The notes beneath the pieces are model-generated. The model saw nothing but the letters and a program-made list of their open reading frames with translations, was not told the origin of the DNA and did no database searches. The position numbers and the translations under genes are program-made. From Bacteroidetes bacterium RIFCSPLOWO2_12_FULL_35_15 (lineage in GTDB: Bacteria > Bacteroidota > Bacteroidia > 2-12-FULL-35-15), in NCBI GenBank assembly GCA_001769385.1, contig MEPB01000018.1:30134-94133 (forward strand): 64,000 bases of DNA, given 5' to 3'. Shown here piece after piece: positions 44,889-52,913 of this stretch (position 1 is the stretch's first letter; the number at the start of each line of letters is the position of its first letter).

Positions 44889-45371
44889 ATGAAAAAAGTA
44901 ATTTATTATTTGTTTTTCGTGATGATTTTGTATTATGCTTGCAATGGAGCCGGACAAACAAAAAAAAACAAGAAAAAAGAAACATCTGTTAGTACTCATA
45001 AAGAACAAAAAGGCAATCCGAAAGTTAATATAAAAGTCAATAAACGATACGACTCCAAAGGTAATCTGATAGCTTTCGATTCTACCTATTCATCCTATTA
45101 TTCAAACAGAGTAGGAGAAAAAAAATTGATGGATAGTTTATTTCATGAATTCAAACCTATGATTAGTCAGGAATTTCCGCTGATGAAAGACAAACGTTTT
45201 AATGAATTGTTTTTTACCGACACACTGTTATATAATGATTTTTTTCATGATGATTTTTTTAGCAAACGATATGAATTGAATGAAAAATTTATGAAAAATA
45301 TGATGTTTCAAATGGATTCGATAAAAAACGAATTTTTCAAAAACCAAAGCATGCATTTAAATAAAAAATAA
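44889..45371 (+). CDS. Small lipoprotein of unknown function
   Basis: A 160-residue lipoprotein (lipid-type leader ending YYAC, Cys18), followed by a Lys-rich linker (QTKKNKKKETSVST) and a helical C-terminus rich in Phe/Met/Asp (LFHEFKPMISQEFPLMKDK). It starts 16 bp after the BON terminator. Function unknown; probably an envelope-stress protein by context. Confidence 0.6.
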   Translation: MKKVIYYLFFVMILYYACNGAGQTKKNKKKETSVSTHKEQKGNPKVNIKVNKRYDSKGNLIAFDSTYSSYYSNRVGEKKLMDSLFHEFKPMISQEFPLMKDKRFNELFFTDTLLYNDFFHDDFFSKRYELNEKFMKNMMFQMDSIKNEFFKNQSMHLNKK

Positions 45372-45431
45372 TTTTTTTTCATTTAAATATAACCGTCATT
45401 AGACAAAAAAAGAAACCTAGTTGCCTGAATT

Positions 45432-45809
45432 TTAATTTCTTTTCCTTTTATAATCACGGATATTTAACCATAGACTCAGAACCAAACTCGAAAAGAAGAT
45501 TATAACAGCAACTGTATTAACTAAACTTTCTGAGAAATTAATACCGGTTAATTTCAGGATGAGAAAATGGTTATAGGAGTTTGACATATCATAATAGCCT
45601 AGCTGCCTTCTCACAGCCCAATGCCAGTCGGTGCAAAAACAATACCCCAAGCCATACCAGATCCCAAGAATAAACCAGGAAAATGCCGTGATCAGAAGGG
45701 AGGTTAGATTCCATTTTCTAAGCGTTGGAAAAATCCAGCCGAAAGAATTAAAAAAGATCAGGAATGTATGGAAGAAAAAGAAAAAATAGTTGAGAAATTC
45801 AAATAACAT
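45432..45809 (-). CDS. DUF2784 membrane protein
   Basis: A 125-residue polytopic protein with about four hydrophobic helices (FLNYFFFFFHTFLIFFNSFG, SLLITAFSWFILGIWYGLG, LVNTVAVIIFFSSLVLSLWL) and the family-type GYCFCTDWHWAVRRQLGY loop. DUF2784 proteins are small inner-membrane proteins of unknown role. It is convergent with the lipoprotein at 44889. Confidence 0.7.
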   Translation of the reverse strand: MLFEFLNYFFFFFHTFLIFFNSFGWIFPTLRKWNLTSLLITAFSWFILGIWYGLGYCFCTDWHWAVRRQLGYYDMSNSYNHFLILKLTGINFSESLVNTVAVIIFFSSLVLSLWLNIRDYKRKRN

Positions 45810-45835
45810 TTTAATTTCTTAATAAATATTAGTTA

Positions 45836-45868
45836 AAAAAAAACAGGTACTTGCGCACCTGCTTTTCG
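45836..45868 (-). terminator. Hairpin followed by U-run on the minus strand
   Basis: Inverted repeat CAGGT/ACCTG (45844-45848 with 45857-45861) with an A9 run on its low side, which is T9 on the minus strand. The stem is short (5 bp), so confidence is moderate. It would end a transcript from 45.9-46.3 kb before the DUF2784 gene. Confidence 0.45.
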
Positions 45869-45879
45869 GATTCCTACAA

Positions 45880-46275
45880 GCTTTCATGCCTTTGCAGCAC
45901 TTATACTATGTATTTGTTCTTTCATAATTTGCAGAGGAAACATAAGTAACCGGTTTTAAAACCGACCTTGGGTTTGACAGGTTTAATCCATTTTTTATGA
46001 TGGTTATTTCTGCTTCAACCAAACATGCAGGTTGTCCTTACATGCTACAGTTATCTGTCTTTGAGCATTTCAATAAAATAACATCACCGCTGACATTACC
46101 ATATTTACTAAACCTATACAATGTTCCAATCATTCATAAAACTACAGCCACTAGCTGTTTCTTTGGAAAGTGAAATGCAAGCATTACCATCAATCTAATT
46201 GCTTAAGGACTTTCACCTTCAAACAATATCAACTTTCGTTGCCTTTGAGTCCGCCAGTTTTGAAAACCTTTTAAA
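45880..46275 (-). ncRNA. Possible structured RNA or group II intron fragment
   Basis: A gene-free stretch whose minus strand contains GAAGGTGAAAGTCCTTA, the kind of motif found in the 5' domain of bacterial group II introns. A short hairpin with a U-run lies near its 3' end (45836-45868). There is no reverse-transcriptase gene and no clear domain V, so if it is an intron it is a remnant. A different small RNA is equally possible. Confidence 0.25.
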
Positions 46276-46449
46276 ATTTCTATTATCTGAATAACTTATA
46301 TTTAAGAACAATTTCTTTAATTATGACGACACAAAAATACAACGGTTCTTAAGGGAATGATATGGGTTTTGTCAATAGGAATGATGATTATGCGCAATCT
46401 TTTTTTGAAATATTTATCATCTGTTAAGAGTAGGGGGGTGGAATAAAAT

Positions 46450-46679
46450 TTATAAATTAAAAACTACATCTGCATCAGAATTTATGAATGTTTCTAAAAC
46501 TAAATCTCTTGTTTTGTCTAATATTTTTCCTGTTTCTCTCCACCCAAATTCTTTTACACTTCTATTCAAGGCATTATTACAAACTACCGAAAACAATGCT
46601 CCCGGCACACCTTGCCCGGTATAATCAGCAGCTGCAACATAGATCCATTCTTCAATACAAACAAGTCCTCGTTTATATA
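46450..46679 (-). pseudogene. Remnant of a SpoIIE-type PP2C phosphatase gene
   Basis: Reading the minus strand gives an uninterrupted frame of about 75 codons ending at a stop at 46450-46452. It contains WIYVAAADYTGQGVPGALFS, VVCNNALNRSVKEFG and GKILDKTRDLVLETF. This is the C-terminal core of SpoIIE/PP2C phosphatases (usual form ADCTGHGVPGAFMS with a Gly-His-Gly metal motif; here Gly-Gln-Gly). There is no start codon and the N-terminal sensor and the rest of the domain are missing. It is a decayed signalling gene, not expressed as a functional enzyme. Confidence 0.75.
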
Positions 46680-46857
46680 TGAGCCATCTTTAGACTTTTA
46701 CAATTATCCAAAATCAAATGGAATTTCATAAAATTTATTAGTTACAGACCCTTTCTTAATACGATAAACTTCTTTCATTATTGGCTCTCAATTTTTTAAC
46801 TTTCAAGCAGCTTGTTTATGTCCAAGATTAAAAATTATTTTTCTTTGATTAGTTGCT

Positions 46858-47170
46858 CTAATTCAATATATACATAAATCCGAGTAGCAATGCTCCAACC
46901 ACCGTTCTTGCACTTATAAAGAATTTTCGTTCTCTTTTTTCAATGCTTTCCTTGTGCAACTGTAATTCATTTACCCTCTTTTCAACTTCTAATAATTTTT
47001 GTTTCTTTTCCTCTAACTCATCTTTCTCAAAGTGTTCTACATCACTTTCTGTTTCAAATTCCCATTTTTTTGCAAACCAGCCCAATGTTAAAATAATAAT
47101 TGCAATTACAATTACTGCAATTATTATCTCAGCGAGTGAGGATGATCTCTTTTTTTCTTCTCATTTCCAT
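46858..47170 (-). pseudogene. Small coiled-coil membrane protein after hsdR, frameshifted at a poly-A run
   Basis: A frame that can only start at a non-ATG codon (TTG at 47085) yields 75 residues with a coiled coil and one C-terminal hydrophobic segment. Upstream an ATG at 47170 gives MEMRRKKE in another frame; dropping one A from the 7-A run (47150-47156 on the plus strand) joins it to an in-frame SSSLAEIIIAVIVIAIIILT helix and then to GWFAKKWEFETESDVE. So an intact ~104-residue two-helix protein is likely, broken by one base in this sequence. It begins about 9 bp after the hsdR stop, so it belongs to the R-M operon. Sequencing error or a true lesion cannot be separated. Confidence 0.55.
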
Positions 47171-47178
47171 TTTCTTTA

Positions 47179-50058
47179 TTACCCCGCCATCCCCTTCACA
47201 AACACATTCACATACTCCTTCATTTTAAAAATAATCCTATCCCCTATTTCTCTTGCCTTTAAAACACTTGGTCTATCACCCAAACAATTTAATACTTCAT
47301 CACGTAATGGGTCTTGCCCGCTGAAAATGTAGGCTTCTATCAATGCTTTGAATTGTTCTTTATCCAAATGTTCTTCATCACACAATTTAGCTAAAGCCAA
47401 TACCTTTTGTTCTTGCCAATATTTTTCAAATTCATCTTGTATGTTGTCTGCATTATCAATAAGCGGTAAATTTTCTAAAATGAATTTTTCAATCAGCTCT
47501 CGCTTGCTACGTAATTCAATATCACCACCCAATAAATCCATGATGGCCTTTTTCTGTTGTTGTGCTTCAGTCGTTTTTGCTTGCTTTAGTTTGGCGAGTA
47601 GCTTAATGATATAAGCGACATTAATTAAATCCCGATGAATAAGTTCTAATTCAAAGTCAATGTCTTCCAGAATGGATGTTTTTTGCTTGACTTCGTTATT
47701 CTTTACTTTCTGATATAAATCTAAATATTTGCTCTTGTAATTTTCGAAGCTTTGTTCTTCTATTCCTAAACCTTCCCAAGAAAAATCGGTGTAGGATTCT
47801 AATACATTTTTTGCACGCAACAATGCTCTGAAGGCTTGAATAAATGCCAATTCATCTTCTTCACTTTCTAAATCGTCAACGCTTTGGTAATTGGGAACAA
47901 TTGTCAACAATGTTTTTAAAGCTTCCTTAAATCTTTTTGCAATAGATTCATAAGGTGGCAAAATAATATCTTCTATTGCATCTTTATTGGAAAATAATGT
48001 AATGGCATCATCGGTAGCCTTTTTTAAATTCCGGAAACACAAAATATTACCCTGTGATTTCTGCTCCCCTAAAATACGGTTGGTTCTTGAATAGGCTTGT
48101 ATTACTCCGTGATGCTTCAGGTTTTTATCTATATACATGGTGTTCACCTTCTTCGCATCAAAGCCGGTAAGGAACATACTTACCACCAATAAAATATCCA
48201 AACGATCTTTTTCATCATTGAACGTTTCCTTTTCTCTTTCTTTTAATCGCTTACTGATGTCTTTGAAATAATTTTCAAATGCCTGGCCATCGGTAGTTGT
48301 AAAACTGGTGCCATACATTTTATTGTAATCAACAATGTAGGATTCTAATTTATCTCTTGTATGTTTTGATAAATAGGCAACCTTTGGATCTGCGGCCATC
48401 GGTAGTTGTTCTTCATCGCCCGGCAAATAATCTTGAGCATCTTCATCTTCTTCATTGGCTCCATAGGTGAAAATGGTAGCAATTCGCAAATCATGATCTC
48501 CGGCTTCTTTCTTCTTTTTTAAGATGTCGTAATATTTAATGGCATTATCAATGCTACTAACAGCAAATATGGCGGAGTAATCTTTATTAAAGGTTTTTTG
48601 ACCGTGATACGCAATGATGTAATCAGAAATTTTTACCAACCGCTTTTCATCATTTAGCACTTCGGCTTTGTCAATAGCTTCTACTTCAATATCAATAAAG
48701 GTATTGCCCTTTTGTTTGTATTTACCAACGTATTCAATTCCAAAACGCAAAACGTTTTGATCCCGAATCGCATCGGTGATGACGTATTTGTGCAAACAGT
48801 TTCCAAACAAATCTTTGGTGGTACGTTTTCCTAATTCATTTTTATTGGCGTTCTCTGCAAAAATGGGTGTGCCGGTAAAACCGAATAATTGAGCCTTTTT
48901 AAAATACTCGGTAATTTTGCCATGTGTTGCTCCAAATTGCGAACGGTGGCACTCATCAAAAATAAAAACGATCTTTTTATCTTTTAAATTCCCCAGTTTA
49001 TTTTCGTAATGATGTTTGGTAATTGCATTGTTCAATTTTTGGATGGTGGTAAGCACCAACTTTGTAGTATCGGTGAGTTGCGCAACCAGTGAGGCAGTGT
49101 TATCTGTTACATCCACGCTTCCTTTTTTGAAACTGTTGAACTCCTGCATGGTTTGGTAATCCAGATCTTTACGATCAACAACAAACACCACTTTGTGCAC
49201 TTCAGGTAATTCCATAATTATCTGACTTGCCTTGAAAGATGTTAAGGTTTTACCTGAACCGGTAGTATGCCAGATGTAACCATTATCGTTACCTGTCTTC
49301 ACCTGATTGATAATTGCTTCGGTAGCGAAGTATTGATAAGGACGCAACACCATCATGTTCTTGAAGGTTTCATTCATCACCACATAGTGGGAAATCATTT
49401 TACCCAAATGGTCAGTATTCAGGAAAGCATTGGCAAATTCAGTGAGACCGGTTACATTTTTATTTTTATCATCAGCCCAATAAAAAGTTTGTTTAACCGA
49501 TTGCAATCTGTTATTGGCTAAATATTTTGTGTTAACACCATTGCTGATAACAAACAATTGCACATACTGAAACAAACCATGATTGCTCCAAAACGAATGA
49601 CGCTGATAACGGTTGATTTGATTGAAGGCTTCTTTGATTTCTATACCACTACGCTTGAGTTCTATTTGCACCAATGGCAAACCATTTACCAAAAGTGTAA
49701 CATCATAACGATTTAAAAAGGAACCTTGTTGCTGAACCTGATTAGTGACTTGATACTTGTTTTTGGTCCAATCTTCATTATTAAAAAAACGAACATAAAA
49801 CGAAGTGCCATCTTCTTTATTTAAAACAAAACGATCTCTTAGTGTTTTTGCTTTTTCAAATACATTGCCTTTTGCTAAATGATTTAAAATGGCATCAAAT
49901 TCTTTGGTAGTAAATGCTGTGTTATTAAATGCTTCTAACTGTTTTTTAAGATTGGAAACAAAATCCTTACCGTCATAAATCTTAATGGACTCATAGCCCA
50001 AGCCAATTAATTGCTTTATTAAATTATTTTCTAATATGGCTTCTGATTGCTTATTCAT
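47179..50058 (-). CDS. hsdR: Type I restriction enzyme R subunit (HsdR)
   Basis: A 959-residue protein with the N-terminal PD-(D/E)xK nuclease (Asp119, Glu133 and Lys135 in QIELK) and two RecA-like helicase lobes: Walker A TTGSGKT (265-271), DECH box (367-370) and GFTGTP. A helical C-terminus contacts the M/S complex. HsdR translocates DNA and cuts unmethylated targets. Its ATG shares one base with the stop of the SecB-like gene (TAATG), so expression is coupled to the toxin-antitoxin-like triad. The length is close to the family norm. Confidence 0.95.
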   Translation of the reverse strand: MNKQSEAILENNLIKQLIGLGYESIKIYDGKDFVSNLKKQLEAFNNTAFTTKEFDAILNHLAKGNVFEKAKTLRDRFVLNKEDGTSFYVRFFNNEDWTKNKYQVTNQVQQQGSFLNRYDVTLLVNGLPLVQIELKRSGIEIKEAFNQINRYQRHSFWSNHGLFQYVQLFVISNGVNTKYLANNRLQSVKQTFYWADDKNKNVTGLTEFANAFLNTDHLGKMISHYVVMNETFKNMMVLRPYQYFATEAIINQVKTGNDNGYIWHTTGSGKTLTSFKASQIIMELPEVHKVVFVVDRKDLDYQTMQEFNSFKKGSVDVTDNTASLVAQLTDTTKLVLTTIQKLNNAITKHHYENKLGNLKDKKIVFIFDECHRSQFGATHGKITEYFKKAQLFGFTGTPIFAENANKNELGKRTTKDLFGNCLHKYVITDAIRDQNVLRFGIEYVGKYKQKGNTFIDIEVEAIDKAEVLNDEKRLVKISDYIIAYHGQKTFNKDYSAIFAVSSIDNAIKYYDILKKKKEAGDHDLRIATIFTYGANEEDEDAQDYLPGDEEQLPMAADPKVAYLSKHTRDKLESYIVDYNKMYGTSFTTTDGQAFENYFKDISKRLKEREKETFNDEKDRLDILLVVSMFLTGFDAKKVNTMYIDKNLKHHGVIQAYSRTNRILGEQKSQGNILCFRNLKKATDDAITLFSNKDAIEDIILPPYESIAKRFKEALKTLLTIVPNYQSVDDLESEEDELAFIQAFRALLRAKNVLESYTDFSWEGLGIEEQSFENYKSKYLDLYQKVKNNEVKQKTSILEDIDFELELIHRDLINVAYIIKLLAKLKQAKTTEAQQQKKAIMDLLGGDIELRSKRELIEKFILENLPLIDNADNIQDEFEKYWQEQKVLALAKLCDEEHLDKEQFKALIEAYIFSGQDPLRDEVLNCLGDRPSVLKAREIGDRIIFKMKEYVNVFVKGMAG

Positions 50059-50504
50059 TACTCATGAGTAATGTCAAATGACGCATCGTTTGAAATCATT
50101 TCCGTCACGTTTAATGTTGGAATTATAAATTTAGAAAAAATTGTTCCTTCAGTTTTTGCAAATAAAACACCTCTCGATGTTCCTGTTGTTATCATAGCAA
50201 TATGGGCAAGAAAACCTTTCGGAACTATTAATTTAGTTCCTTTTTCCTTAATGAAACTTTTCCAAGCATTTTCTTCAATAATAAAATGACAACTCACTAC
50301 GATTTTTAAAAATACTTTTTTGCCTTGACTGAATTCAAAACCTAAAAAAACAGCGATTTGTCTGCTCTTTTGATCTAACTTAAATTGTAGCTCTGTGGCC
50401 AAGCCTACTTCCTTTTTTGGACTATAATGCTCTTCAAAAACAGCATATTGTTCTGTTTTTATTCCTTGAAGAGAAAAACCTACTTGTACATTTTCTTTTT
50501 TCAT
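50058..50504 (-). CDS. SecB-like chaperone-type protein of a toxin-antitoxin set
   Basis: A 148-residue strand-rich cytosolic protein. The C-terminal pattern, HIAMITTGTSRGVLFAKTEG followed by FIIPTLNVTEMI, matches the SecB-like fold, where a strand and a helix frame a Pro-Xaa-Asn/Leu-Xaa-Val turn. SecB-like proteins serve as chaperones for antitoxins in toxin-antitoxin-chaperone (TAC) modules, as in Mycobacterium Rv1957. It overlaps the antitoxin stop by one base (TAATG) and its own stop overlaps hsdR in the same way. The call rests on size, fold pattern and gene order. Confidence 0.6.
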   Translation of the reverse strand: MKKENVQVGFSLQGIKTEQYAVFEEHYSPKKEVGLATELQFKLDQKSRQIAVFLGFEFSQGKKVFLKIVVSCHFIIEENAWKSFIKEKGTKLIVPKGFLAHIAMITTGTSRGVLFAKTEGTIFSKFIIPTLNVTEMISNDASFDITHE

Positions 50505-50965
50505 TATCCTGCCATTTGATAAGATTCCTTCTTATAGAACTGACGCTCCACTTTTTTAGAAATAGTTTCCGACTTGTAGCCGCCCATGACAAGGTTTGTT
50601 GCTGTTGCAAAACGTTCCACTTTTTTATCAATTATCAACACCCATTGTCCACTTTCATTCCCTTTGTTCTCGTAGTAGCTTGCCAAAACTGGAATATCCA
50701 AAATATTTTGCAATTTTAACTGAGTTTCAATTGTTAAGTTTTCTTTACCACTTACAATTTTTGTTACCTGTTGAGGGGCAACATCCATTTCTTTAGCCAG
50801 ATCCTTTTGAGACCAACCAAGATCATCCAGTTTTTTAAGCACTTTTATTGCAATTTGCTGCGATTCACGAAGCATTGCTCTGTTTTTAATTCGAACCTTA
50901 TTTTTTTCTAAAGAGTTTGGGGTTTCTTTAGCAACTAAGGCTAAAAACTTTTCTTTATTTGTCAT
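50504..50965 (-). CDS. HTH antitoxin of a TAC-like module (HigA-like)
   Basis: A 153-residue protein with an XRE-type HTH (about 50-83; LGWSQKDLAKEMDVAPQQVTK, with VSGKENLTIET). HigA-type antitoxins carry this motif and bind both their promoter and the toxin. The C-terminal part (VLIIDKKVERFATATNLVMGG) is long and would be the chaperone- or toxin-binding region. It starts 2 bp after the toxin gene and overlaps the SecB-like gene. Confidence 0.75.
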   Translation of the reverse strand: MTNKEKFLALVAKETPNSLEKNKVRIKNRAMLRESQQIAIKVLKKLDDLGWSQKDLAKEMDVAPQQVTKIVSGKENLTIETQLKLQNILDIPVLASYYENKGNESGQWVLIIDKKVERFATATNLVMGGYKSETISKKVERQFYKKESYQMAG

Positions 50966-50967
50966 GT

Positions 50968-51474
50968 TTATTCACTTAAAAGTTCGTAGAAGGAATCAAT
51001 GTCTGTGACTCCATTTGTTTTAAGATATTTTCGCGCATCATTTAATTTAACTAGCTCTTTGGCTGTATCGGGATGTTCATCCATTCTCTGACTCATTTTA
51101 ATGGCTCCTCCGGTAATTACAAAACAATCGTCATCGATTTTTATTGCATATAAGCGTAATTGATTTTTTTTAATTTTGCCTTTTTGAAAGGATAGGATTT
51201 GTTTTTTTCTTTCAGATTCTTGCAAAGGTTCAAAGTAAAAGCCATAAGGAGACTTGTTTTGGTTAAGATTATCCAAATAATCTTGAATTTCTTCTGCATT
51301 TTGTAATATGTCCTCAATAAAGCCATATACGTTTTTTATACTGTTCTTTTTAGCATATCCTTGCAGAAAACCTGCATCTGTCCATAACTCCATCAACCTG
51401 TCGAACTCATTATCCCGTTCATTTTCGTAATGAAAACTGAACAATTTCTCTTCAAATATAGGAACTATTTCCAT
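50968..51474 (-). CDS. Toxin-like protein upstream of the HTH antitoxin
   Basis: A 168-residue protein that is first in the triad. The C-terminal half carries LRLYAIKIDDDCFVITGGAI followed by KMSQRMDEHPDTAKEL, a line common in Bacteroidetes toxin-antitoxin operons next to HTH proteins and similar to RelE/HigB-type toxins in order and size, though longer than classical HigB. The N-terminal half (FSFHYENERDNEFDRLMELW) is helical. Lying directly upstream of an antitoxin-type gene, 2 bp apart, supports a toxin role. I cannot assign catalytic residues. Confidence 0.6.
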   Translation of the reverse strand: MEIVPIFEEKLFSFHYENERDNEFDRLMELWTDAGFLQGYAKKNSIKNVYGFIEDILQNAEEIQDYLDNLNQNKSPYGFYFEPLQESERKKQILSFQKGKIKKNQLRLYAIKIDDDCFVITGGAIKMSQRMDEHPDTAKELVKLNDARKYLKTNGVTDIDSFYELLSE

Positions 51475-51519
51475 AAAATCAACCTATAAGTTTACTTTTT
51501 TAGCTTTTATTGATTAAGA

Positions 51520-52807
51520 TCACACAAACATTTGCTGCAACAAGCCTTTTTTAAAGGTTTGGGTTTGGGCTATTTGTTTATTTACACTTTCAATTTTATT
51601 ATCGATGTTGGATAAATAATTTGCAATCTTTTTTTGTTCTTCAACTTGTGGCAATTTATATTTTAATCGCTTTATAATATTAGCAGACAAGTTTCCTTGT
51701 CCTCCTTGCAAATATTTTGCTACAATTTTATCTTTATTGAGTAATAATACATAATACAAATACTCAATGTTCTCTTCGCTTCTAATGCATAAAATGGCTT
51801 GATTTATTGCTCCATTTATTTTCGAAATAGCAACCTCGCCACTGTTGGCTCCATAAAGTGCATATAACAAATCACCCTTCTCGACAATTTTTGTGGATGA
51901 GCTATTCAATGCTTTTTCGGTGATAAAACTATCCACCTCCGAGTCGTAGATGTTTCCAGATCCTATAAACGGGATAGTTCCTGAATAGAATTCCTTATTT
52001 GTGCTAGCCGGTGTTCCGCCAGAAAAGAAAGAACAAAAATCCCCCAACCTTTTCTCCTCCAACTTAGGAAAGGCCTTTCCATTCTCGTCTTTAAACCTCA
52101 ATTTACCCGAGAAGAGTTGTTGCATTACACCTTTTTTGTATCGCTTAAGCAATTCTTTTTTGCGGGTAAGCTGCTGCATCTTTTCATCTATCAATGATAA
52201 GAAGGATGCGATTTTTTGTTGTTCGGGGAGGGTGGGGATGGCGATTTCTAATTCACGTTGTTGAGTAATTCCAATATATGGACGTGTTCCGCTATCTGCT
52301 AATGTTTGTAATCTTTTCTGAAATCGAAAGGAATCAAATACAGACTTAAGAAATAAGTTGAATAATTTTTTTTTATCAAGCACACGATAGTATGTAACTT
52401 GAGGAGTCAACATAATGTATTCGGTTTCCAATTTTGGAACTATTGCTGTAAATCCAACACTGCCCTTGTGAGTCAACAAAAGATCTCTCAATTGAAAATC
52501 CCTTTTGCAATTTGTCTGCCTGCTCCTTTTTTATGCAAGTTGCCCCGGACAAAATCAAATGACCATTTCTTATATTATTGGCCATGATGAAGGGAATACC
52601 AGATGTTACAAAATCGGATGATACAGGATGGATATTGCCATGATTACCATCAAGTGGTTTATCTAATATTTTGTTGTTAACTAAATCATCAATCTTAAAA
52701 TTGATCCAATTTTCATTATATCCCTTAAACCTCAATTTAGGAGCAAGTGCTTTTTTCTTTTCGATATGTGTTATTGTAGTACTCATTTGCACGAAGGATT
52801 GAGGCAT
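51520..52807 (-). pseudogene. hsdS: Type I restriction specificity subunit HsdS, frameshifted
   Basis: Two overlapping open frames (52376-52807 and 51520-52491) join into one HsdS. The first carries the start and most of target-recognition domain 1; the second carries the rest, the central conserved helix (LPEQQKIASFLSLIDEKMQQ), TRD2 (FFSGGTPASTNKEFYSG) and the C-terminal conserved helix. The break is at about 52483-52490, where GAGAGATC would read SIERDLLLTHKG if two bases (GA) were restored. A single extra A would also mend it. As given, the S subunit is truncated after TRD1, so the system may be inactive or phase-switched. Confidence 0.85.
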
Positions 52808-52819
52808 TTGTTTGAGCTC

Positions 52820-52880
52820 ATTTTGCTTTTCGCAAAATAGCGAGTGCCGAAAGCCTGACCCGGGCTTTTTCTGCCCGGGG
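52820..52880. repeat. Two small hairpins between hsdM and hsdS
   Basis: Stem ATTTTGC/GCAAAAT (52820-52826 with 52832-52838) and a GC-rich stem CCCGGGC/GCCCGGG (52859-52865 with 52873-52879). The sequence around the second (CGTGCCCC end) is a dispersed palindromic element type. It lies in the 106-bp gap between hsdM and hsdS and could cause partial termination. Confidence 0.6.
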
Positions 52881-52913
52881 CGTGCCCCAATTTTATTTTA
52901 AATTCTGCTTTCA

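Noticed and set aside
46488..46682. A 64-residue plus-strand open frame with a hydrophobic leader in the gap
   Set aside because: It is antisense to the SpoIIE-type remnant, whose minus-strand translation is meaningful; the plus-strand frame has no family-like pattern.
50058..50504. General SecB secretion chaperone
   Set aside because: Its position inside a toxin-antitoxin-like triad, overlapping both neighbours, and its limited likeness to true SecB favour a TAC role.
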